A stretch of DNA of 64,000 bases from Paenibacillus eucommiae (GTDB taxonomy: Bacteria; Bacillota; Bacilli; Paenibacillales; NBRC-103111). The DNA lies in NCBI RefSeq assembly GCF_017874215.1, contig NZ_JAGGLB010000012.1, positions 1 to 64,000 of the forward strand, in the 5' to 3' direction. Position numbers and translations under genes: made by a program. This document shows, one piece after another, positions 48,199 through 57,852 of the stretch (position 1 is its first letter; each line of letters opens with the position of its first letter). Below the pieces are notes generated by a model. It made no database searches, was not told the DNA's origin, and saw nothing but the letters and a program-made list of their open reading frames with translations.

Positions 48199-49077
48199 TC
48201 ATTCCTTCACACTACCTAGAACAATGCCTTTCATAAAATACTTTTGCAGAAACGGGTAAACGACCAGCACTGGCAGAGCCCCCATGAAAATCTGTGCTGC
48301 CTTCACCGTACGATCTGAAATTTGCTTCAGTGTTTCAAGATTCAAATCTGTCAGCTCCGAGAAGTTTTTCTGAATTACAATCGTTTGCAAGTAACTTTGC
48401 AGAGGGTATTTGCTTGGGGAGTTCATGTAAATCAGACCATCAAACCAGCTGTTCCAATGCCCTACCATCGTGAGCAGCAGAATGGTCGCCAAAGCAGGTA
48501 CCGATAAAGGCAGGAAAATCTTGAAGAGTGTGGTGAAATGCCCCGCGCCGTCCATGAAAGCAGCCTCTTCCAGCTCCTTCGGCAACCCCCTGAAAAAGTT
48601 GAGCAGCAGCAGCACACTAAACACAGGAACCGCGCCAGGCAGAACAAGCGCCCATATACTATTCAGCAGACCCGCTGATTTAATCACCATATAGGTTGGA
48701 ATCAAACCGCCGCTAAATAAAATAGTCACAACAAAAAACCAAATATACCAGGTCCGCGATTTGAATTTGCTTGATTCCTTGGATAAGGGATACGCGAGCA
48801 GTACAACGAGCAGCATGTTGATGGCAGAGCCAAGCGCAACACGCTTTAGTGAAATGACGAATGAACTGACAAATTCCTTTTTCGCCAGCACATAGCTGTA
48901 CGAGGTTAGGTTAAAGTCGACTGGCCAGAGCCGTACAATGCCTGCCGACGCCGCTGCGTTCGAGCTGAGGGACAAGGCAAGCACATGGATCATCGGCAGA
49001 ATGCATAATAAAGCGAGCAAACAAAGAAATGTATAATTCACGATCTGAAAGCCGACTCTCCATTTCGAATGCCGCAT
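48199..49077 (-). CDS. Sugar ABC transporter permease (LplC-like)
   Basis: A 292-residue inner-membrane permease with six helices and the EAA loop (LEEAAFMDGAGHFTTLF). The long periplasmic loops and ending MKGIVLGSVKE are typical of LplC/YtcP proteins. ATG at 49077 (MRHSKWRVGF) is nine bases after AAAGGGGG; the first in-frame ATG lies within the upstream gene. It forms the translocation channel with the LplB-like permease 19 bases upstream. Repeat copy C follows its stop codon. Confidence 0.92.
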   Translation of the reverse strand: MRHSKWRVGFQIVNYTFLCLLALLCILPMIHVLALSLSSNAAASAGIVRLWPVDFNLTSYSYVLAKKEFVSSFVISLKRVALGSAINMLLVVLLAYPLSKESSKFKSRTWYIWFFVVTILFSGGLIPTYMVIKSAGLLNSIWALVLPGAVPVFSVLLLLNFFRGLPKELEEAAFMDGAGHFTTLFKIFLPLSVPALATILLLTMVGHWNSWFDGLIYMNSPSKYPLQSYLQTIVIQKNFSELTDLNLETLKQISDRTVKAAQIFMGALPVLVVYPFLQKYFMKGIVLGSVKE

Positions 49078-49096
49078 TCGTGTGAGCCCCCTTTCT

Positions 49097-49990
49097 CTAG
49101 AAGATACGATATTTAGCAAAGCGATAGGCAAGATAATAGGCGACAGATATCAGCACGAAGGAAACGATAGAATTGAGTAAGCCGATGGCGGTTGCAGGCC
49201 CATATTGCGCGCTGACCAAGCCCATGCGATAAACAAACGTATCGATAATATCGCCGCTTTCATAAACCTGAGGATTGTAAAGATTGAACACCTGGTCAAA
49301 GCCGGCACTAAGTATGCTTCCCAAGCTGAGTGTGCCCAGCAGAACGATGATAGGCCTCATTCCCGGCAGTGTGATATGCCAGGTTTGTCTCAGCCGGTTA
49401 GCACCATCCACCACTGCAGCTTCATATAAAGTAGGATTAATGCTCGTTAGGGCCGCCAAATAGATGATCGTGCTAAATCCGAATTCCTTCCATTCGTGAG
49501 TCGTTACAAGCACATAAGGAAACCAATTATTATCACCCAGGAAATAAATAGGTTTAATATGCAACAAACCCAGCAAGGCATTTACGATCCCCACAGAGGG
49601 TGACAAAATATCAATCAACACACCGCCCAATATAGTCCACGACAAAAAGTGGGGCAAATAAATTAGCGTTTGTATACCCCGCTTGACAAGGGTGTGATAA
49701 ATTTCATTCAACAGCAGCGCGATGATGATCGGTACGATCAAACCGACTGCGATTTTCATAGTGGCGATAAAGACGGTATTTTTCAGAACCTCAAGTGTAT
49801 CAGGGAGCCCCCATACATATTTAAAATTGTCCAAACCAATCCATTCAGATCCAAAAAAACCTTTGGCTGGAATGTATTTTTGAAAGGCGATAACAATCCC
49901 GAACATGGGGCCATAATTGAATATAAGAACAAAAATCACACCGGGTAAAAGCATCAGATGCAGCGGCCAGTTAGCCAGCTTTTTGGTCAT
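49097..49990 (-). CDS. Sugar ABC transporter permease (LplB-like)
   Basis: A 297-residue permease with six helices, beginning MTKKLANWPLHLMLLPGVIF. The EAA loop is LYEAAVVDGANRLRQTW, and TLIYLPHFLSWTILGGVL is a family hallmark of LplB. The ATG at 49990 is preferred because AAGGTG is seven bases upstream; an ATG six bases earlier is too close. The binding-protein gene ends 86 bases upstream. No ATPase gene is present, so a shared MsmX-type ATPase is likely. Confidence 0.93.
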   Translation of the reverse strand: MTKKLANWPLHLMLLPGVIFVLIFNYGPMFGIVIAFQKYIPAKGFFGSEWIGLDNFKYVWGLPDTLEVLKNTVFIATMKIAVGLIVPIIIALLLNEIYHTLVKRGIQTLIYLPHFLSWTILGGVLIDILSPSVGIVNALLGLLHIKPIYFLGDNNWFPYVLVTTHEWKEFGFSTIIYLAALTSINPTLYEAAVVDGANRLRQTWHITLPGMRPIIVLLGTLSLGSILSAGFDQVFNLYNPQVYESGDIIDTFVYRMGLVSAQYGPATAIGLLNSIVSFVLISVAYYLAYRFAKYRIF

Positions 49991-50076
49991 GTCCATTCAC
50001 CTTCTTCCAAGTAGCATGGGTGAGAGAAGCAGTCGCCTCACTCACCCATGAAATTCATACGGCGATTGCAGGCTTG

Positions 50077-51747
50077 CTATTTCTTCGCTTCGTACCAGGC
50101 GTTAACGTCCTTAAGAATCGTTTCACCGCCCAGCTTGAGCCACTGATTTTTATATTCTTCAAAACCATCGATCGGAGTAGTGCCAAGTATGATTTTCGTC
50201 ATAGCCTCTGTTTCCAGCTTAGTAAGCACAACACCATTTTCAATCATCGAGGGGAGTGGTGTTGATGTGAATTCGTTATTGATATAGAGATTATTTTCCC
50301 GATATAAATGAGCTATCGACAACGAATTTCCTTTATTGAAAATGAGATTCCAACCCCAATTGCTTTGATCGCCGGATTGATATTTCAGGATTTTCTCGTA
50401 TACCCCTTTGTCCTCGGGAGTTAGCTTAGACGTATCCTTACTATCGAGTGCGTCGATAATCCGCAGGCTTTCGTCCACATTCTTGAACGCCTTATAGGCG
50501 GAAATCGCATTGAGCAGCCAAACCTGATTATTGTCTTCCGGAGACGTGTTGAACTTCTGGTAAATTTCGTCCGATTTGTTTTCATAAAAGGTTTGCAGCC
50601 AGAAATCGAGCATTTTGAGAATCGCCTCTGGATGTTCAACACCTTTCTTCACGACCCAATAACCGGCTACTCCCAATTCAACTTGAGACTTGACAGGCTG
50701 ATCGTCCACCGAAGCGAGCGGAAAAGCTTTCCATTCCATCGATGGATCTTTGTCTTTAGCCGCTTGAAGGGGGTATAAACCTGCATAGTAAGGGTTATAG
50801 AACATACCAATTTTACCGTTGGATATCATCTCGAAAACCTTGGTAACATCCTTGGCGCCGAATTCAGGATCTACTTGACCCGCTTTGAACATCTCCTGCA
50901 GCTTGCCAAGCGCCGACTTCATTTCCGGCTGAATCGTTCCATAGGTCAGTTTTGCTGCTTCATCCTTCAGGAACAAGCCTGGATAGGCATGAAAACTATT
51001 ATAGAAGCCTTTGAGAAGAGCGAAATCTTTGTCCACCGCCAAACCGAAGGTATCTTTTTTGTTGTTGCCGTCCGGATCCTGGGTGGCGAAAGCCTCACTG
51101 ATTTTGAGCACATCCTCCATCGTCTTAGGCTCAGGCAAATTCAATTTTTTCAGCCAATCCGTCCGGATGTAAATCATGTGTGATCCTTCTCTGCTGGGTG
51201 AACTGAATGGAATAGCCATCAGCTTACCATCGATTTTAGCGGATTCCAGGGCCAAATCCCCTTCCTCGTTCAGAAGACTTTTCACACCGTCCGTAGCATG
51301 CTTCTCGTAAACTTCCGTCATATCGGTTAGCATATCTGCCTCCGCCAGCTGTTTGAACTGGGTAGCAGAAACGAGGAAGAAATCGGGAATATCGCCAGAA
51401 GCAATCGTCAAATTCATTTTTTGATCCAATTGACTGGGGTCAACTGCCCATAAGGTTTTGACCTTGATGCCATACTTCTCCTCATAAGCCCGGGTCCACA
51501 CATTATTTTCAATGGAATCCCCTTCCGCGAATTTAACGGTATTTTGCTGCGATCGTACTGTAGTCAGTGTAATTGGAGGATCATACTTGCCATCTTTGCT
51601 CACATTTTCTGTTCCTTCTTTCTCCACAGCATCGCTGCTCTTAGGAGTTGGTGTAGCTTCATTCCCTTTTTCACCGCTGCTGCATGCAGCAAGCACCAAT
51701 ACGAGCGCTAACAACATCCATACTATACCGCGCTTGTTTCTTTTCAT
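50077..51747 (-). CDS. LplA-type substrate-binding lipoprotein
   Basis: A 556-residue lipoprotein, the usual large size for LplA-type binding proteins. The lipobox is LAAC (Cys22), then a Ser/Thr/Glu linker. The domain contains NVWTRAYEEKYGIKVKTL and FFLVSATQFKQLAEADML. It binds an oligosaccharide for the LplB/LplC-like permeases encoded next. ATG follows GGGGG. It is divergent from the membrane AraC sensor, which is its likely regulator. Confidence 0.92.
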   Translation of the reverse strand: MKRNKRGIVWMLLALVLVLAACSSGEKGNEATPTPKSSDAVEKEGTENVSKDGKYDPPITLTTVRSQQNTVKFAEGDSIENNVWTRAYEEKYGIKVKTLWAVDPSQLDQKMNLTIASGDIPDFFLVSATQFKQLAEADMLTDMTEVYEKHATDGVKSLLNEEGDLALESAKIDGKLMAIPFSSPSREGSHMIYIRTDWLKKLNLPEPKTMEDVLKISEAFATQDPDGNNKKDTFGLAVDKDFALLKGFYNSFHAYPGLFLKDEAAKLTYGTIQPEMKSALGKLQEMFKAGQVDPEFGAKDVTKVFEMISNGKIGMFYNPYYAGLYPLQAAKDKDPSMEWKAFPLASVDDQPVKSQVELGVAGYWVVKKGVEHPEAILKMLDFWLQTFYENKSDEIYQKFNTSPEDNNQVWLLNAISAYKAFKNVDESLRIIDALDSKDTSKLTPEDKGVYEKILKYQSGDQSNWGWNLIFNKGNSLSIAHLYRENNLYINNEFTSTPLPSMIENGVVLTKLETEAMTKIILGTTPIDGFEEYKNQWLKLGGETILKDVNAWYEAKK

Positions 51748-52041
51748 TTTCAGTCCCCCTTAAATGTTCTTACTTTTAACGTCCTATATTTCTTGCTATA
51801 TTTCTTGGATGAGCTCATCCAGCCTGTTACAGCTTTGCGCACCTTTAGCTTACTAACTTCGTCATGTTCTGAAAAGCCGCAATTTCCGTTTTATTATTCC
51901 TTTCGCTGCTATTTAACCAACAAAAAACAGAAAATGAATAAATGATTTGGAAAAGAAGGTTTCTATTCTATAGCTAAATCCATTATTATGAAGAAAGACT
52001 CCTCATAGTAGAGCTTATTAGAAACGGGGGCTGTACAAAGC
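51748..52041. promoter_or_regulatory. Divergent control region of LplABC-like operon
   Basis: A 294-base gap between divergent starts. It holds a short direct repeat (CTATATTTCTTG, twice near 51784-51806). I found no convincing operator or terminator. Confidence 0.35.
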
Positions 52042-54300
52042 ATGATTTCCAAAATGCGGATGAAACGAAACTCTCTATTCGTCAAGTTATTGCTCAGCTT
52101 TATGGTCATCGTACTGATTTCTTTTCTTTTCAATACCTTTTCCTTTAATTTTTTCCAAAGCAATTTACGCAAAGAAATCATTACCTACAACACCCTGAAT
52201 ATGAGTAATACCGTAAACAATTATGAGAAGCAATTCCGTCTTCTGGATGATGTTGCGACGCAATTATTTTTCAATGCAGATGTCGCTATTCTTGAAAAGG
52301 GCAGGTCTAATTTTTTTGCGATGAACAGGCTGACCAAAGAGATCAATACGATCCTGTCCAACACCACGAGCTTGAATCTGGAAAACTTATTTCTTTACAA
52401 CGATACCTATAACTTCATTATTGATAAAAGCGGCCTGACCCAAATGGAAGAGATGCATGAAAGTTATTACATTAGTGATACGTACAACGCTGATTTCTGG
52501 AAGCAGCAGGCAGACGGAGATTACCATATGAGAATTTTCCCCGCTGCGCTCTTTCATAAGAAGAGTTTTAACGGCATTGTCGGCGAAGCCGGTGTGTATT
52601 TTCCCGTGGTTATCAAAAACAAACTGCAAAAACGCATTTATTTCGCAGCATTAATCAAAGCTAATGAAATTTACCGGGAGTTCCATTTTTCGGTCAATGA
52701 TATGTTCTATATTGCGGATGATCTAGGGAAATTGTTCTACAGCACAGCGCCCCAAGAAATGAGCAATCTGGCTTTGTCCGCGGATCAACATGTAGCTTAC
52801 GACGAGGATAAACACAATTATTATTTTTATGAAAAAGGCGAGTATTCCGGTCTTACCTATGTGAATGTGCTTCCCAATCAGCAAATCGCTGCCAAAATAA
52901 CCCGTCTGAGCTTCATTCTCCTGATTCTGCTCGTGCTGTCCGTAGCGCTCAGCTTGCTCAGCTCGGTGCTGCTTAGTATCAGGTTCAAAAGTCCTGTCCA
53001 GCGTATGCTGGAATCTTTACAGAAAATGAATCCAAACTTTCAAGTGAGCAGCACGATTAATGAATTTAACCAAATCGGCGACAGCGTAAGAACGATCATC
53101 GCTTCCAACCAGCAGATTCATTCGGATTTGCAAAAGAAGGATTCACTGCTCAAAAAATACGGCTATTTAACAAAGGTCAAAAGCATTCCTATTGGCAGCA
53201 AAGATGTCCAAAATCTGATCGACACGACCAAGCCGTTTTATTTCGTTATGTTCCAGCTTCATTTCACGAGCACCTTTCACGAATCTCTGCCCAAAGAGTT
53301 GAACTGGAATGCTTATTTTCTTGAGTTTATTAATTTAAGCATGCAGCAAAGCTTCGCCCAATCGGAAACCCTGCAAATTGAAAAAGATTTGATCGCAGCC
53401 ATCATTTTCACCGAAAACGATGCTTTGACACTAGATGCACTCACAGAAACATTGCTGACCATCAAAAAGGTGTTCGATCAGGATCTTGAGCATTATTACA
53501 TCACGATGGCTGCCAATCTGCAATTGCGCAATCCAAGTGAATTCACTAACGCCTACGAAGAAACCATGGGAATGCTCCGTGAACGCAAGCTCAATGCTGC
53601 AACACAAATCATCACCGAGCTGCCGGTCGAGCAAAACGATTTCCACCTCTCGCCCGTAGACGCGCAGGAGCTATCCAGCCATATCAAAGCGGGTCACACG
53701 GCAGATATTCTGCTGATGATTCGCCGTCTGCTGCAGCAGTTGAGTAAGAACGGTAAAGCATTCGCCTACAAGCAAATGGCCAGCGAGGTCATTTCGCAAA
53801 TCCTGCTCTCGCTGATGACGCAAAAAATTGAGGTTAGCGAGCTTATGGCGGAAGGCCCCCTGTCCCTATACGAGCAGGTGAATGAATTTGTCTCTGAGGA
53901 GCAATACATGTCCTTTTACACCAGCTTGGTCGAGAAGGCCGTGTATTTAATCGACGGCAAGAAAGCCGACAAGGATCCTATTGTCGACTACGTGCTTGCC
54001 TATATGGAGCGCCATTACAGCGAGGATATCAGCCAGGAGGCGATCGCTGGCAAGCTCAACATCTCCGTAGGCTACATGGCTAAATACATTAAGAACAAAA
54101 CAGGGCAAACCTTCAGTGATTATCTCGAAGATATCCGCATCCGCAAAGCCAAAAGCATCCTGGAAGAAACCGATGATAAAATACATGAGGTCGCCGTTCA
54201 AGTCGGCTATCACAACGCCAACTCCTTCACCCGCATGTTCAGACGCATTACAGGCTCTACACCGAATGAATACCGCCTGGAGCAGCGTACCGGGAAGTGA
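52042..54300 (+). CDS. Membrane-bound AraC-family sensor-regulator
   Basis: A 752-residue one-component sensor. Helix 1 (about 13-35) and helix 2 (about 290-315) flank an extracytoplasmic domain of about 255 residues, probably a Cache-like ligand domain. A HAMP-like segment follows. A middle cytoplasmic part of about 300 residues has no kinase or receiver motif. The C-terminal AraC double helix-turn-helix (about 650-748) reads ISQEAIAGKLNISVGYMAKY and VGYHNANSFTRMFRRI. Ligand binding outside is thus coupled directly to DNA binding. It is divergent from the LplABC-like operon and presumably activates it. Start ATG has a weak GGGG ribosome site. Confidence 0.88.
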   Translation: MISKMRMKRNSLFVKLLLSFMVIVLISFLFNTFSFNFFQSNLRKEIITYNTLNMSNTVNNYEKQFRLLDDVATQLFFNADVAILEKGRSNFFAMNRLTKEINTILSNTTSLNLENLFLYNDTYNFIIDKSGLTQMEEMHESYYISDTYNADFWKQQADGDYHMRIFPAALFHKKSFNGIVGEAGVYFPVVIKNKLQKRIYFAALIKANEIYREFHFSVNDMFYIADDLGKLFYSTAPQEMSNLALSADQHVAYDEDKHNYYFYEKGEYSGLTYVNVLPNQQIAAKITRLSFILLILLVLSVALSLLSSVLLSIRFKSPVQRMLESLQKMNPNFQVSSTINEFNQIGDSVRTIIASNQQIHSDLQKKDSLLKKYGYLTKVKSIPIGSKDVQNLIDTTKPFYFVMFQLHFTSTFHESLPKELNWNAYFLEFINLSMQQSFAQSETLQIEKDLIAAIIFTENDALTLDALTETLLTIKKVFDQDLEHYYITMAANLQLRNPSEFTNAYEETMGMLRERKLNAATQIITELPVEQNDFHLSPVDAQELSSHIKAGHTADILLMIRRLLQQLSKNGKAFAYKQMASEVISQILLSLMTQKIEVSELMAEGPLSLYEQVNEFVSEEQYMSFYTSLVEKAVYLIDGKKADKDPIVDYVLAYMERHYSEDISQEAIAGKLNISVGYMAKYIKNKTGQTFSDYLEDIRIRKAKSILEETDDKIHEVAVQVGYHNANSFTRMFRRITGSTPNEYRLEQRTGK

Positions 54301-54410
54301 CACTTGAAATTAGACTTTTATCCCTATGCATGTTATAAAAGGAAGGATGGAAACAGCAAAACAAGAAAGTAGAACAAGGAGCGTAGAAAAAAATAACAAA
54401 GGAGTGATCT

Positions 54411-55235
54411 TTGATTTTGAAATGGAATAATCTTTGGCGTGGGGCAATGATGGGAGTGACCGACATCATACCAGGCATTAGCGGCGGCACCATTGCCATA
54501 GTTCTGGGTATTTATGAAGACACGATTAACTCCATTAATCAACTGTTCAGTACTTCATGGAAAAAAAGTCTCAGCTTTCTGATCCCCCTGGGCATAGGTT
54601 TATTAGCAGCTATTTTTTCTGCAGCAAGAGTTATTTCGTGGCTACTAGAGGTATACACACAGCAAACCTACTTTTTCTTTATTGGACTGATCCTGGGAAT
54701 TGCTCCTTATTTATTGCAGAAGGTCAGCTATCGCACTACATTTAAAGCACATCATTACTTGATTCTCCTAGTATCTCTAGTCATTGTCAGCGTCCTTGGA
54801 ACGATGGGTGAACGAAGTAACGAAGTGCTGGAGATGACCAGCTTCATGGATTATATAACCTTATTTTTTATTGGCTGGATTGCCAGCACCGCACTCGTAT
54901 TGCCAGGTGTCAGCGGATCTTTCATGATGCTGCTGCTGGGCTACTACGAAACAATTATTCACGGTGTTAAAACGTTAGATATTGCTATTATTATCGCAGT
55001 TGGCATAGGCGTCGCTTTCGGTATCATCGTAACGAGCAAACTGATCTCCTATTTACTACATCGTTTTACAACCGTTGTATACGCAGCTGTTGTGGGCCTG
55101 GTAGTCGGCTCTGCTTATGTGATTTTCCCGGAAATAGGGGATTCCATTGGGGGCATTATCGCCAGCATCCTCACCTTTGGACTCGGCGTCGTAATTGCTG
55201 CTGTTTTGGGTAGGATTGAATATAAAAACGCTTAG
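54411..55235 (+). CDS. DUF368 (PopT-type) polyprenyl-phosphate transporter
   Basis: A 274-residue integral membrane protein with about eight helices. Two internally related motifs, TDIIPGISGGTIAIVLG and ALVLPGVSGSFMMLLLG, mark the DUF368 family and its inverted repeat. Members (PopT) return undecaprenyl phosphate across the membrane for cell-wall synthesis. The TTG at 54411 follows AAAGGAG by six bases. It is monocistronic and ends in a strong terminator. Confidence 0.9.
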   Translation: MILKWNNLWRGAMMGVTDIIPGISGGTIAIVLGIYEDTINSINQLFSTSWKKSLSFLIPLGIGLLAAIFSAARVISWLLEVYTQQTYFFFIGLILGIAPYLLQKVSYRTTFKAHHYLILLVSLVIVSVLGTMGERSNEVLEMTSFMDYITLFFIGWIASTALVLPGVSGSFMMLLLGYYETIIHGVKTLDIAIIIAVGIGVAFGIIVTSKLISYLLHRFTTVVYAAVVGLVVGSAYVIFPEIGDSIGGIIASILTFGLGVVIAAVLGRIEYKNA

Positions 55236-55279
55236 TTTCAATTATTCAGTGATGAATCTCTACTTTCCAGTAAGTCGAC

Positions 55280-55311
55280 AAAAAAGCCAGCCTAATACGG
55301 CTGGCTTTTTT
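55280..55311 (+). terminator. Rho-independent terminator
   Basis: AAAAAAGCCAGCC and GGCTGGCTTTTTT pair around TAATAC. It can act in both directions and closes the DUF368 gene. Confidence 0.93.
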
Positions 55312-55417
55312 GATGCTGAATTACGAAGGATTTGAAACCCTGTCCAATGATCTCAACTCATAATCTTCAATGAGTGTTGCCATGGTTTTAATGTCACTTG
55401 AGCGATCGCTCCGCAGA

Positions 55418-55810
55418 TTACTTTTCTACGGAATATTCTTTCAGGATGCTCGCGATAGCCTCCAAAGAATGTGTCCCTTTCGCAATATCAACAATAAACT
55501 CAACGGCATATTGCCGTTCCATTTGTAGTTGAAATCCATTCAACAATAAAAATGATTTGACTACAAGATACGCTGTTCGTTTATTACCATTGTGAAAACA
55601 ATGATTTTTGACTAACGATTCTAATAAAGCAGAAGCCTTATCAAACAAAGTTGGATATTCATCTTCTCCGAACACGCTCTGCTGGGCTCTATGCATCGCA
55701 GAGTCCAACAGAGCATGTTCCTTAACGCCCGCTTGCTCTGTATCATTCATTTTCTTCATCAAGAAATAATGCGCAGCCACGGCCTCTTCCTTCGTCAGAA
55801 AAATTGTCAT
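55418..55810 (-). CDS. Doc-family (death-on-curing) Fic toxin
   Basis: A 130-residue Fic-fold toxin. The signature is NHCFHNGNKRTA (His70, Phe72, Asn76, Lys77, Arg78), close to the Doc motif HxFxxANKR. Doc proteins phosphorylate EF-Tu and stop translation. The length equals that of Doc. The start lies two bases after the antitoxin stop codon, so the pair is one unit. No inactivating change is seen. Confidence 0.9.
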   Translation of the reverse strand: MTIFLTKEEAVAAHYFLMKKMNDTEQAGVKEHALLDSAMHRAQQSVFGEDEYPTLFDKASALLESLVKNHCFHNGNKRTAYLVVKSFLLLNGFQLQMERQYAVEFIVDIAKGTHSLEAIASILKEYSVEK

Positions 55811-55812
55811 CG

Positions 55813-56100
55813 TTAGCGGTCCCTCAAGTCATTTAATATTCCTTCATCCTCTTCGAACACATCAAAGAAGGCCTCTAACACTTCAGGGCGGACATTATCA
55901 GGAAGTTTCATTTGACGGACCTTTTTAAGCACAATTTCTCCTTGATCGTTCTCGATAAATTCAATCTCATCTCCCTGTATCACATTTAACTTTTCTGCAA
56001 GGATTTTAGGCAAACTTATCCCTAAACTGTTGCCCATTCTCCCTACTTTACGAGAGTAAACTTTACGTTTATTATCTTTCATTCTGACCACACCATTCAT
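55813..56100 (-). CDS. AbrB/MazE-type antitoxin
   Basis: A 95-residue protein. A swapped-hairpin AbrB domain (about 10-57; RKVGRMGNSLGISLPKILAE) is followed by an acidic tail likely to cover the toxin (PEVLEAFFDVFEEDEG). It neutralises the adjacent Doc-like toxin and probably represses the operon. The partner of classical Doc is Phd, so the AbrB-type partner is a variant pairing. ATG at 56100 is eight bases after GAGGAG. Confidence 0.88.
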   Translation of the reverse strand: MNGVVRMKDNKRKVYSRKVGRMGNSLGISLPKILAEKLNVIQGDEIEFIENDQGEIVLKKVRQMKLPDNVRPEVLEAFFDVFEEDEGILNDLRDR

Positions 56101-56164
56101 ATTGGTATCTCCTCTCATAGTATGATCCAAACACAAAAAGTAATACCTTCTAACTGTATAAACT

Positions 56165-56186
56165 TTATAACGTATGTACATTATAA
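56165..56186. promoter_or_regulatory. Toxin-antitoxin operator/promoter
   Basis: TTATAA-CGTATGTACA-TTATAA is an imperfect palindrome (18 of 22 bases symmetric) about 65 bases upstream of the antitoxin start. On the minus strand it contains TATAAT, so antitoxin binding would cover the -10. Confidence 0.55.
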
Positions 56187-56212
56187 CAAACTAGACAACG
56201 CGATAAAAGCAA

Positions 56213-56233
56213 AAACCACAACGGTTGTGGTTT
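56213..56233 (-). terminator. Perfect 21-bp palindrome with T-run
   Basis: AAACCACAAC, G, GTTGTGGTTT. On the minus strand TTTTTGCTTTT follows the stem, so it can act as a terminator insulating the toxin-antitoxin operon. Confidence 0.65.
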
Positions 56234-56245
56234 ACATGATAGGGG

Positions 56246-56470
56246 CGAGGGAGTCGGCTTCCTTTGAGGTACGTGTATGTAACGCTAGTGCTAAGGGAAA
56301 AGAATGAATGTGGGCTAAATCTGCTGTTAAAGATTTGTTCCCTTGATTGGACTTCGGTGGTAGGAATTTATCTTCGCATGTGGACACTATCGCTTTTCCG
56401 CTCACACTCACTCACTCTGCTACAATTGTACGAACACCAAGCTCAAATGGACAGCCAGCTAGATAGAAAT
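56246..56470 (-). repeat. Dispersed element, copy F (degenerate, inverted)
   Basis: Inverted, decayed copy of the giant palindrome. It retains TGTTAAAGATTTGTTCCCTTGA, TACAATTGTACGAACACC and AAGCTCAAATGGACAGCCAG-type words, matching the left arm of copy A. The short ACGATG hairpins are absent. Confidence 0.65.
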
Positions 56471-56538
56471 CAAGCGGAAAAACTTACCAGATTCTAATTA
56501 TATCTTCCCACGTTATAATTGTTGTTGAGGTGTACAAC

Positions 56539-57040
56539 ATGAAATTCATAGCTCCAATGCTGTTAGAGACCGCAGCAGCCCCATTTGACAATGACAACTA
56601 TATATACGAACCAAAGATTGACGGTCATCGCTTGATCCTATCGCATACCAACTCTTTAACCCGCCTCTACACTCGCCACAACAACGATTGCACTCGGCAA
56701 TATCCAGAACTGTTATCTGTACCATTTACAGAGGATATCATCCTGGATGGAGAAGTTGCGGTAACGAACTCTGAAGGCTCCATTTGTTTCGAATCTGTTA
56801 TGGAGAGATTTGCAGCAACCAAGCCCGGTAAAATTAGAAAGTTGAGTGAATCCAGACCGGTTAACTACGTCGTATTCGATATTTTAAGATACAAGGGCGA
56901 GGATCTCCGGGGGTATCCGCTTGAACGGAGGAAAGAAATTCTAAAAACAGCAGTCCTGCCTGTAAATCCCTACATAGCTCAGATTCCATTTTATGAAGAT
57001 AAGGGAATAGATTTATTCTCTCATATACAAGCGGCTGCAT
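56539..57040 (+). pseudogene. ATP-dependent DNA ligase, 3'-truncated
   Basis: The N-terminal adenylation domain of a bacteriophage/LigB-like ATP-dependent ligase. EPKIDGHRL is motif I with the nucleotide-accepting Lys; TRHNNDCTRQYPEL, ILDGEVAV and FDILRYKGEDL are further motifs. ATG follows GAGGTG by six bases. After GIDLFSHIQAA the similarity stops. The expected E-G-I-V-x-K motif V and the C-terminal region are missing, replaced by the end of a prophage gene on the opposite strand. The reading frame runs on to 57177 by chance. The product would lack residues needed for ligation. Confidence 0.8.
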
Positions 57041-57401
57041 CTTCCTGGACCAATGTAACCGTCGTGTCTGTATTAGTCTCGGCCACTTTGAACGAGTCAC
57101 CGGATACCAGACGGACGAAGGTATATTTTACCTGCATTAATCCCGTTGGTATGGATGATTGCCCTCTGGCTTTTTGATAGGTGAAAATAACCTGATCGCC
57201 AACAATTAGACCATGACCTGCTATTGTTAGGGTTTTAACTGTTGTATCTACGGTAATCGCAGTACTATCCCACTTTGTAGGGGTGAGCGTGTAGCTGCCT
57301 AGCAACACGCTACTGCTTCCACCTCCGCCGCCCGATCCGGGAGGAGCTACAACAATAGGGATAGCTGGTGGAGGCGTAACATTAATTATGATGTCATTCA
57401 T
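57021..57401 (-). CDS. Prophage structural-type protein, 3' end at junction
   Basis: A 126-residue protein. A Pro-rich start (NVTPPPAIPIVVAPPGSG) and a Gly/Ser linker precede a beta-rich domain (TKWDSTAITVDTTVKTLTIA). It resembles small tail or head-decoration proteins but I cannot name it. The ATG overlaps the stop of the preceding gene (ATGA). The last residues (about DAAACI) are read into the ligase-side sequence, so the natural C terminus is probably lost. Confidence 0.6.
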   Translation of the reverse strand: MNDIIINVTPPPAIPIVVAPPGSGGGGGSSSVLLGSYTLTPTKWDSTAITVDTTVKTLTIAGHGLIVGDQVIFTYQKARGQSSIPTGLMQVKYTFVRLVSGDSFKVAETNTDTTVTLVQEDAAACI

Positions 57402-57700
57402 ATAGTAATCCCCCTTATAGCGGGTATACACATCGTTGTGTCAGACGTTTTAATAGTTCCATCAGGTGATGTGTACTTTATATCCGTTTCAAGGGTGCCG
57501 GTTGGCCAGGCGGTCGTATCGTCCACACTAAACCGGAATGTTCCTGGTTCGCCTGTTTCTTCTATGACCACATCTGCAATGAGCCTGCCGCTGCTATCTC
57601 GTATCTGTGACCGCAGCTCGCTGGCAGCCACGCCCTCCCAGGTAGCTGTATAGTAAACCGTATCTCCACGCTTGATGGGATCGAGGTAAACTTTGGCCAT
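57398..57700 (-). CDS. Prophage structural-type hypothetical protein
   Basis: A 100-residue beta-rich protein, MAKVYLDPIKRGDTVYYTAT onwards, containing SQIRDSSGRLIADVVI and TLETDIKYTSPDGTIKTSD. Composition and place next to tail/lysis-type genes suggest a phage baseplate or tail accessory protein. It overlaps the next gene by four bases. Family not recognised. Confidence 0.6.
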   Translation of the reverse strand: MAKVYLDPIKRGDTVYYTATWEGVAASELRSQIRDSSGRLIADVVIEETGEPGTFRFSVDDTTAWPTGTLETDIKYTSPDGTIKTSDTTMCIPAIRGITI

Positions 57701-57852
57701 TTTGCTGTGCCCTCCCCTAAATCTTTCTTATTTATTTCACTGGCTGACCGGATAATTATGCTCAATCCGTATATTCATGTCCAATCAATATTAATATTCC
57801 TACATATATTGGTGGAGTAGCAACAATTTCCTCTGTGAAAGGAGAAGCGAAT

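Noticed and set aside
56246-56497. Coding frames between the toxin-antitoxin pair and the ligase
   Set aside because: The DNA matches a decayed inverted copy of the giant-hairpin element, so the frames are not real genes.
57040-57177. C-terminal extension of the DNA ligase
   Set aside because: These codons are the complement of a prophage gene and show no ligase motif; the frame stays open by chance.
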